DNA from: Bacteroidia bacterium
Lineage (GTDB): Bacteria > Bacteroidota > Bacteroidia > Bacteroidales > UBA5342
Assembly (NCBI GenBank): GCA_030433225.1
Contig: JAUIMD010000182.1
Span: 1-5,203 of the forward strand
DNA: 5,203 bases
Reading direction: 5' to 3'
The stretch's first letter is position 1, and each line of letters starts with the position of its first letter. The position numbers and the translations under genes were made by a program. The notes beneath the pieces are model-generated. The model saw only the letters and a program-made list of their open reading frames with translations. It was not told where the DNA came from and did not search any database. Shown here piece after piece: positions 1 through 5,203 of the stretch.

Positions 1-540
1 TTTGTAACATTCCGAGCCATTGAAGTCCTGCAATTCTGCTTCACCCATATTGGCAACTCTTTCTTCAATGTCTTTGGCCAAAACAGCCCCCTCCTGATCG
101 CGAAATGCGTTGAGTTGCTGCAAGGCATCCTCAATAATCAAAAAAATGCTATTCCATTCCTCTTCATCAATCTCCTGAATCTCGGTTTTTAAACTTTCCG
201 GCAGTTTTAGCAGGGTAGCAAAATAATCCTCCGGCTCGTTGATGTTGTTTTGTGCCGCCAGGTTTCTTAGCTGCTCGTAATAGCTAAGCACAACCGGCGT
301 ATTAATAATGGTGCCGGTTTCTCCATTCAGGGTTTCAATGTACATCGAAAAATCTACCTTTCCGCGATTCAGTACGCTGCTTACGCGGGTACGTATGGGC
401 AGTTCTTTTTCTTTGTAAAATCCCGGAATACGGGTGGACATGTCCAGCTGTTTGCTGTTTAACGATTTTATTTCAATCGTAATGCGCTTGTTTTTAACTT
501 CGTTCACGGCCTTGCCGTATCCCGTCATGGATTTGAGCAT
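1..540 (-). CDS. yicC: YicC/YloC-family endoribonuclease, N-terminal part (cut by left window edge)
   Basis: An open frame of 180 codons runs from the ATG at 540 (minus strand) to the window edge without a stop. It begins MLKSMTGYG, the signature N-terminus of the YicC/YloC family, and continues with family-like stretches: IEIKSLNSK near residue 22, RGKVDFSMYIE near 60, and AFRDQEGAVLAKDIEERV near 145-162. Family members are about 290 residues long, so roughly 110 C-terminal residues, including the DUF1732 domain, lie beyond the edge. The family is known as cytoplasmic stress-linked endoribonucleases (E. coli YicC is implicated in RNA decay; B. subtilis has YloC). In many bacteria the gene lies just upstream of gmk (guanylate kinase), which would be off the left edge here; that is an expectation, not something seen. 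No Shine-Dalgarno-like site precedes the start. A TAnnTTTG box 15 bases upstream implies a very short leader. Family identity is secure; the detailed role in this organism is inferred. Confidence 0.93.
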   Translation of the reverse strand, partial: MLKSMTGYGKAVNEVKNKRITIEIKSLNSKQLDMSTRIPGFYKEKELPIRTRVSSVLNRGKVDFSMYIETLNGETGTIINTPVVLSYYEQLRNLAAQNNINEPEDYFATLLKLPESLKTEIQEIDEEEWNSIFLIIEDALQQLNAFRDQEGAVLAKDIEERVANMGEAELQDFNGSECYK

Positions 541-555
541 AGTTTAAAATTTTAC

Positions 556-587
556 CAAAGGTAGAAAAATCCACTAATTGTGAAAAA
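556..587 (-). promoter_or_regulatory. candidate Bacteroidota-type promoter for yicC
   Basis: On the minus strand TACCTTTG (556-563) matches the Bacteroidota -7 consensus TAnnTTTG. A T5 run (583-587) lies 19 bases upstream, where the -33 TTTG-type element is expected, but it lacks the G. Transcription would start about 7 bases downstream of the box, leaving a leader of under 10 bases before the yicC ATG. The same octamer precedes prmA at 1932-1939. The -7 box is a clear match; the -33 part is weak. Confidence 0.5.
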
Positions 588-594
588 GTATGAA

Positions 595-645
595 ATGCGC
601 CATTTGCACAAGAGTTTACGCCAAAAAAGGGGTAAATGTGCGCAT
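595..645 (-). terminator. stem-loop after the Nudix gene, possible terminator of the prmA-Nudix operon
   Basis: The arms ATGCGCCATTT (595-605) and AAATGTGCGCAT (634-645) are complementary along 11 base pairs with one bulged base, around a 28-base loop. In the minus-strand transcript the stem starts at the last base of the Nudix stop codon. A U5 run (583-587) follows about 7 bases after the stem, so this is not a textbook intrinsic terminator with an immediate U-tract. Its position, between the end of one operon and the promoter of the next minus-strand gene, fits termination or 3'-end protection. It could instead be an operator upstream of yicC. The pairing is seen directly; the role is inferred. 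Confidence 0.42.
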
Positions 646-1040
646 CATCCACCTGTTGTAAATAGTTTAGGGTTGGCTTCTACCAGTTTACTATCTGCCT
701 GAGAGAGGGCATACATCTGCAGCTCATCGACAAGGACAAACGCAAAGGCCTGGTGTTCGGTCAATGCAAGGGAGCCGCCCGTTATGGCACAAACTACCGG
801 TACCAGTTTTATGGAAATGTGTGGATAGTGATGTACCACCGGAAAGCCGGTTTTTAGCGGGGCTACATGTAGCGACAGTTCTTCGTGGCACTCCCGTTTA
901 ATGGCCTCAAAAGCAGTTTCTCCCGGGTGAATCTTTCCTCCCGGAAATTCCCATTTTAACGGGTTTTGCATTCGTTCCGATCGTTGGGCAATCAGTACTT
1001 TTCCATGTGTAAATAGAAGGGCGCAAACAACGTCAATCAT
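645..1040 (-). CDS. MutT-like Nudix hydrolase
   Basis: A 131-residue protein with a single Nudix fold, presumably cytoplasmic. The Nudix box GX5EX7REUXEEXGU is seen as G35-x5-E41-x7-R49-E50-C51-x-E53-E54-L55-S56-L57, so all metal-binding glutamates are present. The usual final glycine is serine (S56) and the hydrophobic residue after RE is cysteine. The preceding VLIAQRSERM (residues 15-24) and WEFPGGK (30-36) are typical of the MutT/8-oxo-dGTP diphosphatase and CTP-pyrophosphohydrolase branch, as is the late ALSQADSKLVE (111-121). The length is close to E. coli MutT (129 residues). The expected reaction is hydrolysis of a (modified) nucleoside triphosphate to the monophosphate and pyrophosphate. 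Substrate cannot be read from sequence, so no gene symbol is given. Its ATG lies one base after the prmA stop (TGATATG), which indicates co-transcription and probably translational coupling with prmA. No promoter of its own is visible. Confidence 0.9.
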   Translation of the reverse strand: MIDVVCALLFTHGKVLIAQRSERMQNPLKWEFPGGKIHPGETAFEAIKRECHEELSLHVAPLKTGFPVVHHYPHISIKLVPVVCAITGGSLALTEHQAFAFVLVDELQMYALSQADSKLVEANPKLFTTGG

Positions 1041-1041
1041 A

Positions 1042-1884
1042 TCAGGGATTTATGAAAACTGCTACAGTCCAGTCTTTTAAAACCTCATGAGAAACGAACG
1101 TAAGGCCGTTTTTAAGGGCTTCTTCCTGTATTAACGACAGGTCAATTTCGTAAAAGCCACTCATTAGCAAGGTTCCACCCGGCTGCAGGGCACGGGTGTA
1201 TACGTGCATGTCGTTCAATAAAATGTTGCGGTTAATGTTGGCCAAAATAATGTCGAAGCTCTGGTTGCCAATGGCTTCGGCTCCACCCAGTTTGACTTCA
1301 ATGTCTGTGGTGCTGTTCAATTGCAGGTTTTCGCCGGTATTTTCAACCGACCATTCGTCAATATCAATGGCAGTAACGGGCTGTGCTCCGCGCATACGTG
1401 CCAAAATAGCCAGGATACCGGTGCCGCAGCCCATGTCTAACAGCGATTTTTGCTCCAGTTCCATGCGCAAAAGTTGCTGTACCATTAGCGTAGTGGTAGA
1501 GTGGTGTCCGGTACCAAACGACATTTTAGGGTCAATTACAATTTCGTACTTTGTAGCCGGTGTATTCTTGTGAAAGGTGCTTCTGATCAGGCAATCGTTA
1601 CCGATAACAATGGGGTTAAAAAAGTTCTTCTCCCATTCCGCGTTCCAGTTTACCTTAGGAATTGCTGTTGCCTCAAAACTTATTTCTACCCCTTCTATGG
1701 TTAACGATTGGAGCATTTCCTTTGTCTCGCCTTCGTTGTAAACATCCTCCTGGCAGTAAGCTTTAAAACCGTTCGGGGTATCTTCAAAACTCTCGAATGG
1801 CAACTCCGAAAGAAGCGCCGTTAAAATTTCAGCGGTTTCTTGTTGGTAGGGTGCAATGGTAACGTCAACAGCTATGTAATTCAT
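1042..1884 (-). CDS. prmA: ribosomal protein L11 methyltransferase
   Basis: A 280-residue SAM-dependent methyltransferase that trimethylates amino groups of ribosomal protein L11 in the cytoplasm. The N-terminal substrate-binding domain spans about residues 1-75. The diagnostic PrmA linker motifs follow: NWNAEWEKNFFNP (79-91) and DPKMSFGTGHHSTT (118-131), the counterpart of E. coli DPGLAFGTGTHPTT. The Rossmann SAM-binding motif I is LLDMGCGTGIL (148-158), the acidic strand-2 motif is AIDID (172-176), and the catalytic-region motif is LANIN with N216, as in ANI of E. coli PrmA. The protein ends VAVFINP. Length is slightly under that of E. coli PrmA (293), mainly in the N-terminal domain. The ATG at 1884 is chosen because the family N-terminus begins here and no start lies further upstream in frame before the -7 box. 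It is the first gene of a minus-strand operon with the Nudix gene. No key residue is missing. Confidence 0.96.
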   Translation of the reverse strand: MNYIAVDVTIAPYQQETAEILTALLSELPFESFEDTPNGFKAYCQEDVYNEGETKEMLQSLTIEGVEISFEATAIPKVNWNAEWEKNFFNPIVIGNDCLIRSTFHKNTPATKYEIVIDPKMSFGTGHHSTTTLMVQQLLRMELEQKSLLDMGCGTGILAILARMRGAQPVTAIDIDEWSVENTGENLQLNSTTDIEVKLGGAEAIGNQSFDIILANINRNILLNDMHVYTRALQPGGTLLMSGFYEIDLSLIQEEALKNGLTFVSHEVLKDWTVAVFINP

Positions 1885-1916
1885 TTGCGGGTATCTTTGT
1901 TATTCGTTGTGTAATC

Positions 1917-1979
1917 GGAATATTTTGGGCACAAAGGTACATCTATCCCCTAAAAAAATGCAGGCTTTTGAAATATTCC
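1917..1979. repeat. 9-bp inverted repeat flanking the divergent promoter core
   Basis: GGAATATTT at 1917-1925 is the exact reverse complement of AAATATTCC at 1971-1979. The arms are 45 bases apart and centred near 1948. Each arm carries the palindromic core AATATT. The left arm sits over the predicted prmA transcription start and the right arm directly abuts the predicted -7 box of the GH3 fusion gene. This geometry would suit a regulator acting on both divergent genes. The arms are short and AT-rich, so chance is a real alternative. Confidence 0.35.
1932..1939 (-). promoter_or_regulatory. candidate -7 box of the prmA-Nudix operon
   Basis: On the minus strand TACCTTTG matches TAnnTTTG and is identical to the octamer upstream of yicC. 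Transcription would start near 1925, giving a leader of about 40 bases before the prmA ATG. At the -33 distance there is only a T7 run (1952-1958), not a clear TTTG, so support rests on the -7 box and its position. Confidence 0.5.
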
Positions 1980-1987
1980 TATTTTTG
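1980..1987 (+). promoter_or_regulatory. candidate -7 box for the GH3/serine-hydrolase gene
   Basis: TATTTTTG matches TAnnTTTG on the plus strand and ends 28 bases before the ATG at 2016, so transcription would begin near 1994. This lies after the TTG at 1968 and excludes that codon as a start on this transcript. The -33 position (around 1957-1960, AATG) is a poor match. The predicted -33 zones of this promoter and the divergent prmA promoter fall on the same patch around the A7 run at 1952-1958. Confidence 0.42.
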
Positions 1988-2015
1988 TGGCCGTATCATT
2001 TATCCGCTACTGGTT

Positions 2016-5000
2016 ATGACCTTTAAAATCCGCTTTGTCCGCTTGTTTTTGGCCTTTTTTCTGTTTGCAGTATGTCCTGGTTTTTCTGCTCCACGCTACC
2101 CTTTTTCGTCGGTTGAATCAGAGGCGTATGCCGATTCGGTTTTGCAAACCCTTAGCCTGGAGGAGCGGATTGGACAGCTGTTTGTGGTGTATGCCGAAAC
2201 TACCTGGGACGAAAAAAACCTGAACTATTTCTACCGTCAATGGGAAAATGCAGAACCGGGAGGAATTATCCTCTTTCGGGGAGGCCCTAAAACGGTTCGG
2301 CAGTTTATTAAAAACAGCCAGGAACGCGTGAAGGTTCCGCTGCTGTTTTCGGTGGATGGCGAATACGGACTATCCATGCGCATGGACAGCTTTCCTTCCA
2401 TTCCTTACAATATGGTGCTGGGTGCAGTGGATGACAACCGCATTGTTATGGAGGCGGGTGCATTTGTTGGGAGCCAATGCCATGAGTTGGGCATCCACAT
2501 TAATTTTGCGCCTGTGTTGGACCTAAACAATAACCCCGATAACCCCGTAATAAATTACCGATCGTTTGGCGAAGACCTGCAAAATGTTGCCGACAAAGGA
2601 TATGCATACTTGTATGGAATGCAGCAGTACGGTGTTTTAGGGGTTGGTAAACACTTTCCCGGCCACGGAAACACTGCGACCGACTCGCATTACGATTTGC
2701 CCGTAATTAACGGTACCTATCCCGACTTGTACAATGCAGAGCTCAGGCCTTTCGAAAAGCTGGCCAACCGTGGGTTGAAAGCAGTAATGGTGGGGCATTT
2801 AAATGTACCCGCACTGGACAATACTGGTCAGCCGGCTACCTTGTCCGCACCAATCATTCAGGGGGTATTAAGGGATTCGCTGGGCTTTGGCGGCCTCGTA
2901 ATTACCGATGGAATGAACATGGGCGCCGTTACCCGTGGGTACGAGCAACCCTTTGTAAAAGCCTTACAGGCCGGCAACGATGTGTTGCTGCTGCCTGCGA
3001 ATTATGCTGCCGCAAAAAACGAAGTATTACAGGCGGTAAAGTCCGGTGGGTTGGATGCCCAACTCATTAGCGATAAATGCCGCCGCGTGTTAATGGCAAA
3101 ATACGTGCTGATTGAGCAGCAGAAGCTAAAGCAGGCAGCGCAGGCCCCACCTGCAGCAGAGGCATTGAATGAGAAGATATACCAGCATGCCGTTACGTTA
3201 TTGAAAAATGAAAACTCCAGCATCCCTTTTTCGCAACTTGCGGGTAAAAAGGTAGCACTTATCGAAAACACCGGTTCGCCATCGAGGTTTAGCGAAACCG
3301 TTCAGTTTTACCATTCGGTGGAGCATTACCACATACGAGATTTGGAGCAACAGCCTGCCTTGCTTCAAAAATTAGCACACTACGATTTGGTAATTTTCGG
3401 ACTGCATGGCAACCTTACCGGCAGGCAGAGCAATTACGGCATATCGCAGGATGCCGTGCATGCCGTGGGGCAACTGGCCGAACATGCTCCGGTTGCAGTA
3501 GTATTAATGGCCAATCCGTATGTCATGCGTGCTTTTTCAATGCAAACGTATACACGGGTACAAAATTTTATTGTAGGGTACGATTCAGGTGCTGCAAGCC
3601 AGTTGTATTGCGCCCAGGTGTTGTTTGGGGGCGCTTCAGCACAGGGCAGGTTAAGTGTTTCGGTGGAACCTTTTGCACGGGTTGGCGACGGCTTGTTCTC
3701 ACGAAAAAACAGGATGGGGTTTGTGCATAAAAATAATGGCGGTTTTCATCCGGCAATGGAGGACAGCATCCGGCAAATTGTACAGGAGGCCATAGATGAC
3801 AAGGCGATGCCCGGATGCCAGATTCTGGTGGCCAGGGACGGAGAAATTGTGCTGCAACAAAGCTACGGTTACCATACCTACGAAAATAAGCTTCCGGTAA
3901 AAAACACCGATGTGTACGACCTGGCTTCGGTAACCAAAATTGTGGCAACATTGCCATTGTTCATGCAAATGGACGAACGGGGGGAGGTACACCTGAACGA
4001 AACGTTGTCCACCTATTTCCCGGATTTGACGGGCACCAACAAAGCCAACATCAGCATGCGTGATATGTTGCGGCATACGGCTGGTTTTGCTCCGCACATT
4101 GCGTTTCAGTTTGCATTTGTTGACCCCGTTACGGTTAAAAAGTACGGGTTAATTAATAACCGGTCCAACCGCGTTTTTCAATACAGAATTGACCAGTCGT
4201 TATACGTTAACCGCTATTTTAAATATTACCCTTCCCTGTTTAATAAGCGGGAATCCAAATATTTCCCCATAAAAGTGGCCAATAACATGTATGCCAGTAC
4301 CGAGGTGCTGGACTCCATTTGGACCCGTATTGATTCCAGTGAAGTAAGCCCGGGAAACCTGTATAAATACAGCGATTTGGGCTATTACTACCTGCAAAAA
4401 TTAATTGAAAATAAAACCCACACACCCTTGGATGAATTGGCAGCCACACAGTTTTATAACAAATTGGGCATGGCCCGCACGGCATTTAAACCACTGGAGC
4501 TGTTTCCGGTGGATGAAATAGTTCCGACTGAAAACGATACGTATTTCCGAAAACAACTGCTGCTGGGGTATGTACACGACCAGGGGGCGGCTATGATGGG
4601 GGGTGTGGCCGGGCATGCCGGACTTTTCTCAAATGCCGGTGACCTGGCTAAAATGATGCAAATGTATTTGAACGGAGGACAATACGGGGGTGAACAGTTT
4701 TTTACCTGGAATACCCTGCATTATTACAGCAGCGATACCGACGGGGATGGGCGCAGGGCTATTGGTTTTGATAAACCTGAGCCCGACTCCACAAAGGTAG
4801 GACCAACGTGCCTGTTGGCAAGCCCTGAGAGTTATGGGCATTCAGGGTTTACCGGTACCTATGTGTGGGTGGATCCGGCTTATAACCTGATTTACATTTT
4901 CCTGTCGAACCGTATCCACCCTGATGCATACAACACCAAACTCATTAAAAATGATGTGCGCACCCGCATACAGGAACAAATTTATAAAGCCATTCTGTAA
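2016..5000 (+). CDS. exported NagZ-like GH3 beta-N-acetylglucosaminidase fused to a class C beta-lactamase-fold serine hydrolase
   Basis: A 994-residue two-enzyme protein. The start is set at the ATG at 2016, not the in-frame TTG at 1968. From 2016 the protein opens with a basic n-region (MTFKIRFVR) and a hydrophobic core (LFLAFFLFAV), a type I signal peptide probably cut near residues 24-25. The GH3 barrel (about 38-370) shows D114-x-E116-x-G118 with R122, NFAPVLD, R182-S-F-G, KHFPGHG (212-218) and the D223-S-H225 acid/base dyad typical of NagZ. The likely nucleophile is D298 in ITDGMNM. An Ala/Pro/Gln-rich linker (about 372-384) leads to the GH3 C-terminal domain (about 385-553), as in two-domain B. 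subtilis NagZ and unlike one-domain proteobacterial NagZ. The serine-hydrolase domain (about 580-990) has S638-V-T-K641, Y785-S-D787 and H942-S-G944. Expected activity is removal of GlcNAc from peptidoglycan fragments. The second half may be an AmiE-like muramoyl-alanine amidase, but an esterase or peptidase role is possible. It is translationally linked to the next gene through TAATG. Confidence 0.9.
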   Translation: MTFKIRFVRLFLAFFLFAVCPGFSAPRYPFSSVESEAYADSVLQTLSLEERIGQLFVVYAETTWDEKNLNYFYRQWENAEPGGIILFRGGPKTVRQFIKNSQERVKVPLLFSVDGEYGLSMRMDSFPSIPYNMVLGAVDDNRIVMEAGAFVGSQCHELGIHINFAPVLDLNNNPDNPVINYRSFGEDLQNVADKGYAYLYGMQQYGVLGVGKHFPGHGNTATDSHYDLPVINGTYPDLYNAELRPFEKLANRGLKAVMVGHLNVPALDNTGQPATLSAPIIQGVLRDSLGFGGLVITDGMNMGAVTRGYEQPFVKALQAGNDVLLLPANYAAAKNEVLQAVKSGGLDAQLISDKCRRVLMAKYVLIEQQKLKQAAQAPPAAEALNEKIYQHAVTLLKNENSSIPFSQLAGKKVALIENTGSPSRFSETVQFYHSVEHYHIRDLEQQPALLQKLAHYDLVIFGLHGNLTGRQSNYGISQDAVHAVGQLAEHAPVAVVLMANPYVMRAFSMQTYTRVQNFIVGYDSGAASQLYCAQVLFGGASAQGRLSVSVEPFARVGDGLFSRKNRMGFVHKNNGGFHPAMEDSIRQIVQEAIDDKAMPGCQILVARDGEIVLQQSYGYHTYENKLPVKNTDVYDLASVTKIVATLPLFMQMDERGEVHLNETLSTYFPDLTGTNKANISMRDMLRHTAGFAPHIAFQFAFVDPVTVKKYGLINNRSNRVFQYRIDQSLYVNRYFKYYPSLFNKRESKYFPIKVANNMYASTEVLDSIWTRIDSSEVSPGNLYKYSDLGYYYLQKLIENKTHTPLDELAATQFYNKLGMARTAFKPLELFPVDEIVPTENDTYFRKQLLLGYVHDQGAAMMGGVAGHAGLFSNAGDLAKMMQMYLNGGQYGGEQFFTWNTLHYYSSDTDGDGRRAIGFDKPEPDSTKVGPTCLLASPESYGHSGFTGTYVWVDPAYNLIYIFLSNRIHPDAYNTKLIKNDVRTRIQEQIYKAIL

Positions 5001-5203
5001 TGAGCCTTTATCCGTTTAATGGAGAAGACCAAGGGCTGTTTACCATGCCCCCGTTTCATGCCGTAAACGAAGTGGCCCAGGCAATAACATCCTGTAATTT
5101 TGGCCAAAAGCGGGAGGGGTTTGCGGGGGTTAGCCTGGCTACGGAAGCAGCAAACGAACAGTTCGTGTCGAATGAGAACCTGATACGTTTGTGCCAAACA
5201 CTT
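5000..5203 (+). CDS. unrecognised protein, N-terminal part (cut by right window edge)
   Basis: An ATG formed by the last base of the preceding stop codon and the next two bases (TAATG) opens a frame of 68 codons with no stop up to the window edge. The protein begins MSLYPFNGEDQGLFTMPPFH and continues through VNEVAQAI (23-30). I do not recognise the family. No signal peptide or membrane segment is visible, so the product looks cytoplasmic. A second possible start is Met16 (MPPFHAV). Support for it being real comes from the open frame, the one-base stop/start overlap and codon choice resembling the neighbouring gene. The overlap suggests co-transcription and coupled translation with the GH3 fusion. 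A competing minus-strand frame (4982-5197) starts only at a TTG and runs into the 3' end of the fusion gene, so it is judged a shadow. Confidence 0.62.
   Translation, partial: MSLYPFNGEDQGLFTMPPFHAVNEVAQAITSCNFGQKREGFAGVSLATEAANEQFVSNENLIRLCQTL

Noticed and set aside
1196..1573. Plus-strand open frame opposite prmA.
   Set aside because: It is antisense to strongly conserved PrmA motifs and its translation shows no recognisable domain.
1892..1899. TATCTTTG on the plus strand as a promoter for the fusion gene.
   Set aside because: It matches TAnnTTTG but has no -33-like element and sits in the prmA leader, about 115 bases before the ATG. The box at 1980-1987 is better placed.
2061..2079. Possible lipoprotein lipobox around Cys20 (LFAVC) in the fusion protein.
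   Set aside because: The residue before the cysteine is valine, not Gly/Ala/Ser, and position -3 is phenylalanine. Ordinary signal-peptidase cleavage a few residues later fits better.
3568..4097. Two overlapping minus-strand open frames opposite the fusion gene.
   Set aside because: They lie opposite the start of the serine-hydrolase domain and its SxxK motif, overlap each other and show no domain.
3756..4997. Calling the C-terminal domain an antibiotic-resistance beta-lactamase.
   Set aside because: It has the fold and SxxK, but YSD replaces YxN, it carries a long insertion and it is fused to a NagZ-like enzyme. These point to a cell-wall or other amide/ester substrate.
4982..5197. Minus-strand open frame at the right edge.
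   Set aside because: It begins at TTG, overlaps the end of the fusion gene antisense and competes with a plus-strand frame that starts at a TAATG junction and remains open.
1..5203. Mobile elements, CRISPR arrays, tRNA or rRNA genes.
   Set aside because: I saw no transposase, spaced direct repeats, tRNA-like clover-leaf or conserved rRNA stretch; the window is almost fully covered by ordinary chromosomal genes.

Overview
The window looks like a chromosomal segment of a Bacteroidota bacterium. Three signs point there. None of the genes whose upstream sequence I inspected has a Shine-Dalgarno-like site at its start. Gene starts are preceded by TAnnTTTG boxes, the Bacteroidota sigma -7 element. 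The large secreted GH3/serine-hydrolase fusion is of a type I associate with this phylum. GC content is moderate by eye. I cannot place it below phylum from sequence alone.

Layout: positions 1-540 (minus) are the N-terminal 180 codons of a YicC/YloC-family endoribonuclease, cut by the left edge. Positions 541-644 are intergenic and hold a candidate yicC promoter and, just after the preceding stop codon, an 11-bp bulged stem-loop that may terminate the upstream operon. Positions 645-1884 (minus) are a tight two-gene operon, prmA (ribosomal protein L11 methyltransferase) followed by a MutT-like Nudix hydrolase, with stop and start joined as TGATATG. Positions 1885-2015 are a divergent intergenic region with a -7 box for each direction and a 9-bp inverted repeat flanking the promoter core. 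Positions 2016-5000 (plus) encode a 994-residue exported protein that joins a complete NagZ-like GH3 beta-N-acetylglucosaminidase (barrel plus C-terminal domain) to a complete class C beta-lactamase-fold serine hydrolase. Position 5000 to the right edge (plus) is the start of an unrecognised gene whose ATG overlaps the stop codon of the fusion (TAATG).

The left half is housekeeping (RNA turnover, ribosomal protein methylation, nucleotide clean-up). The right half is the point of interest. The fusion puts in one chain the two activities that Bacillus subtilis encodes as neighbouring genes for muropeptide salvage (NagZ/YbbD and AmiE/YbbE). It is therefore plausibly a two-step cell-wall fragment hydrolase acting outside the cytoplasm. 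That role is inferred from motifs and analogy. The sequence itself shows intact catalytic motifs in both halves, an insertion-like segment in the serine-hydrolase half, and an export signal once the start is placed at the ATG at 2016.
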